DNA from: Metridium senile | Lineage: Eukaryota; Cnidaria; Anthozoa; Actiniaria; Metridiidae | DNA length: 64,000 bases | Reading direction: 5' to 3' | NCBI GenBank assembly: GCA_949775045.1 | Contig: OX459110.1 | Coordinates: 4,348,229-4,412,228 of the forward strand | Part shown: positions 1 to 24,473 of the stretch, in pieces | How the letters are laid out: each line of letters opens with the position of its first letter | Position numbering within the stretch: the stretch's first letter is position 1 | Made by a program: the position numbers and the translations under genes | Notes under the pieces: generated by a model | Database searches by the model: none | Told to the model about the DNA's origin: nothing | What the model saw: only the letters and a program-made list of their open reading frames with translations

Positions 1-2860
1 TGACAACATAACTGTAACCATCACTGTCATCATCATTATCAACAACATCACTGTAACCATCACTGTCACCATTACTGTCATCATTGACAACATAACTGTA
101 ACCATCACTGTCATCATCATTATCAACAACATCACTGTAACCATCACTGTCACCATTACTGTCATCATTGACAACATAACTGTAACCATCACTGTCATCA
201 TCATTATCAACAACATCACTGTAACCATCACTGTCACCATTACTGTCATCATTGACAACATAACTGTAACCATCACTGCCATCATCATTATCAACAACAT
301 CACTGTAACCATCACTGTCACCATTACTGTCATCATTGACAACATAACTGTAACCATCACTGCCATCATCATCATCAACAACATAACTGTAACCATCACT
401 GTCACCATTACTGTCATCATTGACAACATAACTGTAACCATCACTGCCATCATCATTATCAACAACATCACTGTAACCATCACTGTCACCATTACTGTCA
501 TCATTGACAACATAACTGTAACCATCACTGTCATCATCATCATCAACAACATAACTGTAACCATCACTGTAACCATCACTGTCACCATTACTGTCATCAT
601 TGACAACATAACTGTAACAATCACTGCCATCATCATTATCAACAACATAACTGTAACCATCACTGTCACCATTACTGTCATCATTGACAACATAACTGTA
701 ACCATCACTGCCATCATCATCATCAACAACATAACTGTAACCATCACTGTAACCATCACTGTCACCATTACTGTCATCATTGACAACATAACTGTAACAA
801 TCACTGCCATCATCATTATCAACAACATAACTGTAACCATCACTGTCACCATTACTGTCATCATTGACAACATAACTGTAACAATCACTGCCATCATCAT
901 TATCAACAACATAACTGTAACCATCACTGTCACCATTACTGTCATCATTGACAACATAACTGTAACCATCACTGCCATCATCATCATCAACAACATAACT
1001 GTAACCATCACTGTCACCATTACTGTCATCATTGACAACATAACTGTAACCATCACTGCCATCATCATCATCAACAACATAACTGTAACCATCACTGTCA
1101 CCATTACTGTCATCATTGACAACATAACTGTAACCATCACTGCCATCATCATTATCAACAACATAACTGTAACCATCACTGTCACCATTACTGTCATCAT
1201 TGACAACATAACTGTAACCATCACTGTCATCATCATCATCAACAACATAACTGTAACAATCACTGTCATCATCATCATCAACAACATAACTGTAACAATC
1301 ACTGTCATCATCATTATCAACAACATAACTGTAACCATCACTGTCACCATTACTGTCATCATTGACAACATAACTGTAACAATCACTGCCATCATCATCA
1401 TCAACAACATAACTGTAACCATCACTGTCACCATTACTGTCATCATCAACAACATAACTGTAACCATCACTGCCATCATCATCATCAACAACATAACTGT
1501 AACCATCACTGTCACCATTACTGTCATCATTGACAACATAACTGTAACAATCACTGCCATCATCATCATCAACAACATAACTGTAACCATCACTGTCACC
1601 ATTACTGTCATCATCAACAACATAACTGTAACCATCACTGCCATCATCATCATCAACAACATAACTGTAACCATCACTGTCACCATTACTGTCATCATTG
1701 ACAACATAACTGTAACCATCACTGCCATCATCATTATCAACAACATCACTGTAACCATCACTGTCACCATTACTGTCATCATTGACAACATAACTGTAAC
1801 CATCACTGCCATCATCATCATCAACAACATAACTGTAACCATCACTGTCACCATTACTGTCATCATTGACAACATAACTGTAACCATCACTGCCATCATC
1901 ATCATCAACAACATAACTGTAACCATCACTGTAACCATCACTGTCACCATTACTGTCATCATTGACAACATAACTGTAACAATCACTGCCATCATCATTA
2001 TCAACAACATAACTGTAACCATCACTGTCACCATTACTGTCATCATTGACAACATAACTGTAACCATCACTGCCATCATCATCATCAACAACATAACTGT
2101 AACCATCACTGTCACCATTACTGTCATCATTGACAACATAACTGTAACCATCACTGCCATCATCATCATCAACAACATAACTGTAACCATCACTGTCACC
2201 ATTACTGTCATCATTGACAACATAACTGTAACCATCACTGCCATCATCATTATCAACAACATCACTGTAACCATCACTGTCACCATTACTGTCATCATTG
2301 ACAACATAACTGTAACCATCACTGTCATCATCATCATCAACAACATAACTGTAACCATCACTGTCACCATTACTGTCATCATTGACAACATAACTGTAAC
2401 CATCACTGCCATCATCATTATCAACAACATAACTGTAACCATCACTGCCATCATCATCATCAACAACATAACTGTAACCATCACTGTCACCATTACTGTC
2501 ATCATTGACAACATAACTGTAACCATCACTGCCATCATCATTATCAACAACATCACTGTAACCATCACTGTCACCATTACTGTCATCATTGACAACATAA
2601 CTGTAACCATCACTGCCATCATCATCATCAACAACATAACTGTAACCATCACTGTAACCATCATTGACAACATAACTGTAACAATCACTGTCATCATCAT
2701 CATCAACAACATAACTGTCAACTTCACTGTCACCATTACTGTCATCATTGACAACATAACTGTAACAATCACTGTCATCATCATCATCATCAACAACATA
2801 ACTGTCAACTTCACTGTCAAATTAACTGTCATCATCATCATTATCGTCATCATTATCATC
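1..2860. repeat. 84-bp minisatellite array in CSTF3 intron 10
   Basis: About 33 units of an 84-bp tandem repeat that begins before the window. Each unit is built from ATC/CAT-type triplets and ACTGTAACCATC/ACTGTCACC modules. Variants differ by whole triplets or 12-15 bp modules, so the 3-base register is kept: units start at positions equal to 1 modulo 3 wherever checked (601, 949, 1201, 2215, 2665). It lies in the intron downstream of the last visible CSTF3 exon. Confidence 0.95.
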
Positions 2861-2931
2861 ATTGGTGTAAATCAAAGAAATGTGGAATTAAAAATTAAGA
2901 AGCACATGAGCAAAATGATTGGCAGTGTAAC

Positions 2932-16622
<13,691 letters not shown>

Positions 16623-17051
16623 GATTATAAAAATATACTTACTTATTAACGGACTGTCTAGGAATGCATTGGATACGAAAAATGATTATAATGAGGGAGA
16701 AAACTTGAGCATAACGACGGAGCAAGAGCAAACAGAAACAAACATGGCGAACAACGCTTCAAACACGTGCTGTTAGGGAATTGTGGGTATTTTTTTTGTT
16801 AAGACAAAGGAAGCCCAAATCTGGGTAAACCCGAATGTAGTCAAATCAGTAGGCACAAAAACAATGGTATTTTTTATTTATTAGACAATATTAACTGGCT
16901 AAAAAAACATTACACTGTAGTAATTTTATCATATTTGACGGATATAACGTTGGTGCTCTATTTTAAAGTAATCATAGATATTGTGGATATAAAATATTTC
17001 AAGCAGATAAACTTTAAAAAACTTAGGATGATTTAAAAATGTTTTAAAGTA

Positions 17052-17250
17052 CAGCGCGACGCGCAAAAGGATGACCGCATTTAATGTGTCCGCATACTTC
17101 TATGCACGGGAGATTGTACTTTTAAAAATAGACACATTTGATGTGAAGTTGTCTGATTGAGTTACCGAATAAGGCGTGTAAAAACTCGTTTCGCAGCATA
17201 AAGTACGTGCATAGAAGTATGCGAATATATTAATTTTGCGCGTCGCGCTG
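17052..17250. mobile_element. MITE with hAT-like ends
   Basis: 199 bp, inverted ends CAGCGCGACGCGCAAAA, and a second mirrored block CGCATACTTCTATGCAC. The CAGNG start suggests hAT; I see no clear 8-bp duplication. Confidence 0.65.
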
Positions 17251-17365
17251 GAAAGAAAAATCTCAAATTTTTCAGCATGCCTTTTTGTCTGAGTGACGTC
17301 ACGATAAGCTGTCCTATTGGGATCCCTGTGTTGTTGAAGAAATCCGATTCCTTCCGCTTCCATCA

Positions 17366-17668
17366 AGGGAGCACGGCAGACTGTTGTTCATGTTGTTTGT
17401 GATTTGGATATATTCGATCTTTGGAAGATTTTAAATTACAACGATCTTTTCAAATACGGCTTATTTCGTCAATCGACTGGACAGTGAAAATGCGGGCGCA
17501 AATATCATTGCCGAGCGAGTCGTAGGGACGAGCAATGTACGAGTGTCGCCCGAGAGTTGTAAGTCCCCGCGAGCGCCGGAAGGAAATTTATGAAAAGATC
17601 GTTGTAATTTAAAACCTTCAAAAGATCGAATATATCCAAAACACAAACAACAGTCTGCCGTGCTCCCT
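17366..17668. repeat. Inverted repeat in the CPQ leader region
   Basis: Arms 17366-17450 and 17593-17668 are reverse complements over about 75-85 bp (AGGGAGCACGGCAGACTGTT ... mirrored), with a GC-richer spacer of about 140 bp. The right arm ends about 29 bp before the CPQ ATG. Confidence 0.88.
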
Positions 17669-17697
17669 TGCTTCCATCCTGCAACGCTTCTAACATT

Positions 17698-20353
17698 ATG
17701 AAGATTTCAATCAATTTTGTTCGCTTTATTGAACTGTTCTTCATTGCCGCTATTCATTTAACGACAATTACATCCAAGACTTTGACAAAGAGACATTTTG
17801 GCAATGATTTTGTCGAAAGAATGAAGCAAGACGCGCGACAACACACATCCACAGCCGAGCAAATAATCAAGTTCGTAACAGAAGGAAAAGCAAAGCACCA
17901 AGTCTACGAGCGCCTAGCAAAGTTCACCGACACATTCGGTAGCCGTGTAGCTGGTTCTGCAAACCTAGAAGATGCTATTGATTATATGCTAGAGGAAATG
18001 AAGCAGGATGGTTTAGAAAACGTGCACGGCGAGCCAGTAAACGTTACACACTGGGTACGTGGGACTGAGTCTGCAGTTATGACGGAGCCGAGGAAGCATA
18101 CTATGAGTATTTTAGGACTTGGTTCAAGTATAGGAACCCCACCGGATGGGATAACTGCAGAAGTGTTAGTAGTGAAGTCGTTTGACGAGCTAAAACAGAG
18201 GTCTACCGAGGTAAGAACACATTTTTAGAATGGGACCTTGGTGATCATCAGCCTGGGTCATATACAAAATCGCTGACTGGCTTTAGAGCTTTGGTCTGTT
18301 TTGGATAATCTTACACCAACGTTTTGCGTGCAGCTGCTAATATAAAATAATGCATGGTTTCTCTTTGAAAATAGCTTGTGATTATGTATTTAAACCACCC
18401 GTTTGTAGTTGCACCTTAAACTGTTATTATCCCATGTTATTATCATATAACTATCATTAATAATATTATCAGTATCGTTATCACTAACATTATTATAGTG
18501 ATAGCGTTTTGCGCGCAGCTGCTAATATATAATAATACGTGACTTTTCTTTGAAAATGGCTTGTTGAAAATAACCACCCGTTATGCTTTCCCAGCTAAAA
18601 CTATTCACTGATCACTATTATTGTTCCCGTGTTATCACCATTATTATTAATAATATCAGTAATCATCACATCACTAAAGTTATTATCGTTATTTTGATTG
18701 ACTAAGTGTCCTTTATATTGTCCAATATTTAGTATAACTAGTATATAACAAGTTACAACAGCGGGTCAAAACAGGTCCCGGCAATAACCAGCATTGTCTA
18801 GATGTACGCCAGGCGTACAGAGTGTCTTCAAAGACTACATGTACGTCAATCGAATTATTTAAAAAAAAATCCTGTTTAGGACTAAATCTACTCAAATCAA
18901 ATCCACAAAACTTTGTTTAGAATTTCAAAGGCCTTCTGTTGAGGGTTTTAGGTCGAAAACTCCGAGCTTTTCCAGCGCTCTATATACTAGCGATTTGACG
19001 TGACACTTAGAATTAACAGTTGACGTATAATCCTGTTTAGGACTTAATCTACTCAAATCAAATCCGAGCTTTTCTGTACGTCAACTGTTAAAATCGGCAA
19101 ACATTTTCTAAGTTCTTTTGAAAATGTCTCATTAATTATTCATGAATTTTTTAAGCATATATATTGTTTTGTTTAGACCGAAGGCAAGACAGTGGTTTTT
19201 AATCAAGATTTCATTTATAAGTGCATTCATTCATCCATTTATTCATTCATTCATCCATTTATTCATTCATCCATTCATCCATCCGTCCATTCAATCATTC
19301 ATTCATCCATTCATTCATCTATCCATCCATCCATTCATTCATCCATCTATTCATCCATTCATTCATTCATTCATCCATCTATTCATCCATCCATCCATCC
19401 ATTCATCCATCTATTCAAGCGAAGGGAGAGGGCCCTGGGAACGAGGTTGATCTATTCATCCATCCATCCATCCATCCATTCATTCATTCATCTATTCATC
19501 CACTATCCATCCATTCATCCATTCTTCCATCCATCTATTCATCCATTATCCATTATCCATTCATTCATATATTTATTTCATACCCTACGATCAAACCATT
19601 CATCCATCCATCCATCCATTGGTGCATTCATCCATTCATTTGTTCATATTTCTTGTATTGATATTTGCATATATTTGTTCAGGCCAAAGGAAAGATAGTG
19701 GTATTTAATCAAGATTTCATATCCTACGGTGAAACCGTCGCCTACAGAGACTTTTCTGCTTGGCATACCGCTGAGGCTGGAGGCGTGGCATCGTTGATCA
19801 GGTCAGTCACACCATTCTCGATCAACAGTCCCCATACTGGATGGCAAGATTATAAAGCAGGCGAGTATATGATTCATATGATGATGGTGATAATGATGGT
19901 GACGATGATGATGATGACGACGACGATGATGACGATGGTGATGATAATTATGGTGATCATTATATTGGTAGTGATGATGATGAAAACATTGTTTAAGATG
20001 ATGATCATGTCATCATGAAACAGATGATGGTGATAATATCCATGTCCGTGACGACGGTGATAATGATGATTATGATGATGATAGTGATGATGCATATGAT
20101 AGTGATTATGATGATGTATATGATAGTGATTATGATGATGATATATAGTGAAGATCGTATATAATTCTTTCCTTTTATTTCTTTCCTTTTTATTTGCTTC
20201 CTTCCTTTTTTCTTACCATTAGATTTTATGTATATCTTTCTTTCTGTCTGTCTGTTTTTTATTCGGTCATGCTTTCATTCATTCATCCATACGTTTGTGT
20301 GTATGGGCCTTTGTGTCTGTCTGCCTGTCTTTTGCTGTCTGTGTATGTGTTTA

Positions 20354-20386
<33 letters not shown>

Positions 20387-22568
20387 GTCCTCTTTCGTTA
20401 CAAATTTAAAATTATTGTGTTCTTGTGTAGGTGTCAAGAAAATTCCAACCGCTTGTATCACAGTCGAGGACGCCGAGATGATGGACCGGATGGCAGCGAG
20501 GGGAACCAAGATAGTCGTCACGCTAAAGATGGAAGCTAAGTCCTTACCTCGTGTCGTGTCACGCAATACAGTGGCAGAGATCGTAGGGAGCAAGTATCCT
20601 GAACAGGTAATAACTAACAAGTAACTAGCAACATTGCAAGCTAAATGTCCTCGCTTCTATTCGATGCAAAGGCTCGGCTATCTTTTAAGATTACTAGCAA
20701 GTAACTAGCAACATTGCAAGCTAAATGTCCTCGCTTCTATTCGATGCAAAGGCCCGGCTATCTTTCAAGATTACTAGCAAGTAACTAGCAACATTGCAAG
20801 CTAAATGTCCTCGCTTCTATTCGATGCAAAGGCCCGGCTATCTTTTAAGATTACTAGCAGGTAACTAGCATCATTGCAAGCTGAATGTCCTTCTATTCGA
20901 TGCAAAGGCCCGGCTATCTTTTAAGATGGCGCAGGGAACTATGAAGGAGACTATTGGTGATGAATGTCAGAATTGATCGCACCAATGAATCTTAGGCCTC
21001 GTCTACACGAATCCGATCCGGCTGAAAACCGCATAGAAATATTTGCGTCCACACGAATCCGCGTATCCGGAGGATTCAAGTAAAAGTATGCGGTTTTGGT
21101 GACCGGATTCACTGGATTCGTGTGGACGATAGGCCGATTCGCATCAAAAAGTATGCGGTTTCAAAAGTATCCGGATCCGTGTAGACGGGGTCTTACTACT
21201 CAATCTATATCAATTTCATGTCCTAGCTTTATCACCGCTGTACTATTTGACAAAAGGCGCATTTTCAAGGGATAGTCTCAATTCAGACTAATTCAAATGT
21301 GTTTTCCGCTATTGTTAAGCAATAACATTTTCTTGTGCTTTGCATGGAATGTGTGGATATTTGTACAACCAATCGAGGCTCTGTGAGGCCTGTTATGGGC
21401 CCAATACCCGCCTAATCTCGCAGCAAGATTAGGCGAGATTAGGCGAGATTAGGACATTTTAGGATTTTCAACCTTGCGAGGTTAGGCGGGATCAGGCAAG
21501 ATTAGGCGAGATTTGACATTTTAGGATTTTTTTGCTTACGGGGTTAGGCGAGATTTGGCGAGATTTGGACCAATAACAGGCCTTCTGTGCAAATGCGCCT
21601 TTTGTAAAAAATAAAATTAAAATAACAGCGGTATTATAGAGCGAAAACACTTGAACCACCATGAAATACAAACGATATAGTTACGTACTAACTAATAGTT
21701 TCTATTTAATTTAGTGACTATTTAGTCAGTATCACTCAACCAGACAATAATATCTCATTATTACACAGTAGCAATTTGTTTATATTTCATACACCGAATC
21801 GAATTATGGCGTCCAATTTTAATAACTATTGTTCTTGACTGACTAGCCTCGTATTCACGTTGAAGCACAATGGCGTTTTCACATGTATGAGAGGCTAGTC
21901 AGTCAAGAACAATAGTTATCAAAATTGAACGCCATATTTCGATTCGATGTATGGATATAATGTTTTCGCTCTACAATGTCAAACTATTGTATTCTTCTTA
22001 GGTCGTGCTAGTCAGTGGCCATTTGGATAGCTGGGATGTCGGTGAAGGAGCAATGGACGATGGTGGAGGCGCTTTCATTTCATGGCAAGCACTCTCTGTC
22101 ATTCGCCAACTCAATCTACGCCCAAAGCGTACTCTACGAGTTGTGTTGTGGACAGGAGAAGAGGAAGGCCTTTTCGGTGGTATCCAGTACTACAACGTAC
22201 ACAAAACAAACATCAGTAATTACGACTTGGTGATGGAGTCTGATATAGGGACTTTCACACCGCTAGGGTTAGACTTCAAAGGGTCATCCGCAGCTCGTGA
22301 AATCATGCAAGAAGTTTTAAACCTCCTAAAGCCCATCAATGCCTCAAAGCTGAATGCGGCAGAAGTAGGGGGTGATATAGTGCAATGGGTCAAGGGAGGG
22401 GTCCCTGGTGGGAGTTTAGCGAATCAGAATGAGAAGTATTTTTATTTCCATCATAGCGATGGTGATACGATGACGGTGTTGGATAAGGATGAGTTGGATT
22501 TGTGTACGGCAGTGTGGGCAGTGGTTGCGTTTACTGTGGCTGATATGGAAGATATGTTACCAAGATAG
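17698..22568 (+). CDS. CPQ: Carboxypeptidase Q (plasma glutamate carboxypeptidase), M28 zinc peptidase
   Basis: Secreted/lysosomal M28 metallo-dipeptidase. Exons 17698-18210, 19683-19860, 20431-20606, 22002-22568 give 477 aa (human CPQ about 472). MKISINFVRFIELFFIAAIH is a signal peptide, so ATG 17698 is preferred to an in-frame ATG 30 bp upstream. Exon 2 encodes GKIVVFNQDFISYGETVAYR and SPHTGWQDY; exon 3 IPTACITVEDAEMM and SKYPEQ; exon 4 the catalytic domain. Zinc/catalytic residues by family pattern: H296 (SGHLDSWD), D308 (MDDGGG), E342/E343 (TGEEEG), D370 (MESD), H439/H440 (FHHSDGDTM). All are intact. Intron 2 uses a GC-AG pair: the only in-phase donor after exon 2 is G|GCGAGT at 19861. 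Introns 1 and 3 carry arrays and nested MITEs. AATAAA at 23138-23143 is a possible polyadenylation signal. Confidence 0.96.
19215..19660. repeat. (CATC)n/(ATTC)n repeat, CPQ intron 1
   Basis: Degenerate tetranucleotide array ending about 20 bp before the exon 2 acceptor at 19682. Three overlapping Ile/His/Ser-rich frames are artefacts. Confidence 0.9.
19865..20150. repeat. (GAT)n-rich repeat, CPQ intron 2
   Basis: Degenerate GAT/GTGATGATGATG repeat starting directly after the non-canonical donor. 20240-20395 is a CTGT-rich stretch with (TCTG)n near 20358. Confidence 0.85.
20619..20937. repeat. 80-bp tandem repeat, CPQ intron 3
   Basis: Four 80-bp units (GTAACTAGCA at 20621, 20701, 20781, 20861). 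The last unit runs into GATGGCGCAGGGAACTATGA, the arm of the MITE at 49309-49520, so the array looks like tandem amplification of that transposon's end. Confidence 0.9.
20995..21192. mobile_element. PIF/Harbinger-like MITE (copy 1)
   Basis: 198 bp, inverted ends GGCCTCGTCTACACGAATCC / ATCCGTGTAGACGGGGTC, flanked by TTA at 20992-20994 and 21193-21195. The 3-bp TWA duplication is the Harbinger signature. The interior is also self-complementary. Copy 2 is at 27318. Confidence 0.85.
21214..21632. mobile_element. MITE family A copy with nested element
   Basis: CCGCTGTACTATTTGACAAA arm at 21235 and degenerate mirror at 21590-21632; interrupted at 21386-21583. Confidence 0.75.
21386..21583. mobile_element. 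Inverted-repeat element with 6-bp duplication TCTGTG
   Basis: 198 bp, ends AGGCCTGTTAT / ATAACAGGCCT, flanked by TCTGTG at 21380-21385 and 21584-21589. The interior is made of short AGGCGAGATT repeats. Transposon superfamily unclear (6-bp duplications occur in some hAT-like groups). Confidence 0.8.
21639..21971. mobile_element. MITE (GAGCGAAAACA ends) with nested element
   Basis: Ends GAGCGAAAACA / TGTTTTCGCTC with TA at 21637-21638 and 21972-21973. Contains a second MITE at 21792-21949. Confidence 0.8.
21792..21949. mobile_element. Nested MITE, TA duplication
   Basis: Arms of about 60 bp (CACCGAATCGAATTATGGCG mirrored at 21930-21949), TA at 21790-21791 and 21950-21951. A diverged relative is at about 11049-11140. 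Confidence 0.8.
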
Positions 22569-23327
22569 TGATGATGATGATGATGATGATTATGATAACG
22601 GTATGTTAATGGTATGATGGTGGTAAACGCAGCGGTCAAACGACCACGCATGCGCGAAAAAACAAGTAAAATGATCCAGCATACAAATCTGACATTCGTA
22701 CGGACTCTATAATGGTGTATAGACGAATTTCATCGCTTTTTTCTCAAAATATAAACAAAAATACAAAAGTATAGACTCATGGTAGCTTTAAAATATAACA
22801 AAGGCTATGTACACGAAACCTCAAGCTTATATATTCAGGGAATTTCTTATAAATCGACTTCAAACACTGTAGTACGACTGAAATTCCTAATGTTTACAAT
22901 GGTAAATTTGCCGCTGTGAAAATTTTGCCACGCATGCGTAGTCGTTTGACCGCTGTGTTATGGTGGTGCAAGTGGTGATGGGAACCTTTTATAATCCCCT
23001 CATCTCGAGTAAACCGAGGGTCGATTAATGAAAAATAATTTTATACTACGCGTTTTTCTATGCTTATATGTGTTTTTACTATTTTTTATACTTCTATTGT
23101 AGTGTTATCAAGCATGTAGACTTTGTAGAAATTGCTGAATAAAATATTTACACAAAAAAATAGTGTAATAATTACTATATGTGCTGTAAATCCACCATAA
23201 ATAACTCATTCCTAATTCATGTGTATTTTTTTATTCAGAAAAATTGAATTCCTAACCAATCACCACGCGCGTTTTTCTATAATCACTTGTGTATTTGTTA
23301 TATTAAACGTATTTATTCATATATTTA
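22569..23327. other. Convergent intergenic region CPQ / 381-aa gene
   Basis: Short GATGAT run after the CPQ stop. The motif GACCGC...GCGTAGTCGTTTGACCGC (22635-22955) forms loose inverted arms. AATAAA on the plus strand at 23138; AATAAA on the minus strand (TTTATT at 23312-23317) lies 11 bp past the stop of the minus-strand gene. No gene seen. Confidence 0.6.
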
Positions 23328-24473
23328 TCATTCGTCATCTGTGACGTCATCGTCGCCATCATTTAGAAATTCCTTTGACAACGCACCCATTAAGAAAAGC
23401 TGTTGCCTAGTTACTTCACTTGGAGTATTTGCCGAACTTCTACGTAATAATTCCTCATTTTGTGCCAACTTTTCGACAATCTCTTTAGTCTCTAAGCCGT
23501 ATTTTGATGCAAACTCCAATTGCTTTTGGTACATGAAAACTCGATTTAAAGCAACTCTTTTGGAGTTGGGGACTAGCCGCAGTTTAGGCTCTTTCTTGGT
23601 ATTATTGTTTGGGTTAACATTGTCACCATTTATGGCCGTTATATCTAATTGTTTTTTGTACATAGAAACTTGATTCAAACCAACTCTTTTCGAGTTTGGG
23701 ATAAGCCGTAGTTGTGGCTCTTTCTTGTTATAGTTTAGGTATACCTTTTCACCATTTATGGCCAGCTCGCGGGGAATCAAAGGAGAAGTACTTTTAGGTC
23801 TTTTCTTAGCGTAAGGAGCTGGAATCGGTGGACAAAACGTGGTTGTTGATTTAGGTGTGCGATGTATTATCAACTTGTAATTATCAATTTTATCCTCGTC
23901 GTCAACGCTCAGCTTTTTCCATTTTCCGTAATTGATAAACTCGGAATTTCCCCCATGTCCTGTAGTTTTCTGTGCTTCGTATAACTCTTCTTTCACAACG
24001 CTTTTCGAGTTTGCTTTTCTATTCAAAATATCCTTGCTGTTAAGACCGTTGTTGTAGAATAGTCTTCGCGAAAGTTTTGGTAAATTATTGAGAGGTATTC
24101 TCGTATGGCCAGCTTTCGTTGGCGAAGTCGTTCGTCTTTTTTCGTGTGCAATTCGCTTTGCAAGCATTTTCTGTTTCTGTTCTCCCTTGGAAATTTGTAG
24201 TCTATAAGAGTCTTGCATGCTCTGTCTAACTTTGGAAGAAGATAGTTTTTCTTCGAGTTCGCTTACTTTCTTTTCTAAAAACTGCTGCTGCATTTGCAAA
24301 TGTTCAAGTGTATTTTCTGATTTTCTTTGTTCTTCTTCGTTATATTTATCATCATCATCTTCTTCTTCTTCTTCTTCTTCTTCTTCTTCTTCTTCTTCTT
24401 CTTCTTCTTCTTCTTCTTCTTCTTCTATTTCTTCCTCTTCTTCTAGCTTTTGCAACCGTTCAAACTCACTCAT
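23328..24473 (-). CDS. Unrecognised intronless protein, acidic and coiled-coil, internal duplication
   Basis: 381 aa, not recognised. Residues 10-42 are almost all Glu then Asp, encoded by a TTC/GAA microsatellite (24361-24426). Residues about 43-115 are Gln/Lys/Glu-rich and probably coiled coil. The middle is basic with S-P motifs (RRTTSPTK, KRPKSTSP). Two tandem copies of a segment of about 45 residues follow, each with AINGxxV then KKEPxLRLxPNSKRVxLNxV and MYxKQL, and the C-terminus is acidic (DGDDDVTDDE). A TGA lies in frame two codons before the ATG, so this start is the first available. A polyadenylation signal overlaps the 3' flank (23312-23317). The non-repetitive composition and the duplication argue for a real protein; no domain supports a function. 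Alternatives: a lineage-specific nuclear or cytoskeletal protein, or a retrocopy. Confidence 0.65.
   Translation of the reverse strand: MSEFERLQKLEEEEEIEEEEEEEEEEEEEEEEEEEEEEDDDDKYNEEEQRKSENTLEHLQMQQQFLEKKVSELEEKLSSSKVRQSMQDSYRLQISKGEQKQKMLAKRIAHEKRRTTSPTKAGHTRIPLNNLPKLSRRLFYNNGLNSKDILNRKANSKSVVKEELYEAQKTTGHGGNSEFINYGKWKKLSVDDEDKIDNYKLIIHRTPKSTTTFCPPIPAPYAKKRPKSTSPLIPRELAINGEKVYLNYNKKEPQLRLIPNSKRVGLNQVSMYKKQLDITAINGDNVNPNNNTKKEPKLRLVPNSKRVALNRVFMYQKQLEFASKYGLETKEIVEKLAQNEELLRRSSANTPSEVTRQQLFLMGALSKEFLNDGDDDVTDDE

Larger units (their letters stand above)
16623..17697. promoter_or_regulatory. Head-to-head intergenic region CSTF3 / CPQ
   Basis: 1075 bp separate the CSTF3 start (minus) from the CPQ start (plus), so promoters for both must lie here. 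No TATA box stands out. It holds a short inverted-repeat transposon (17052-17250) and a long inverted repeat next to the CPQ start (17366-17668). Confidence 0.6.
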
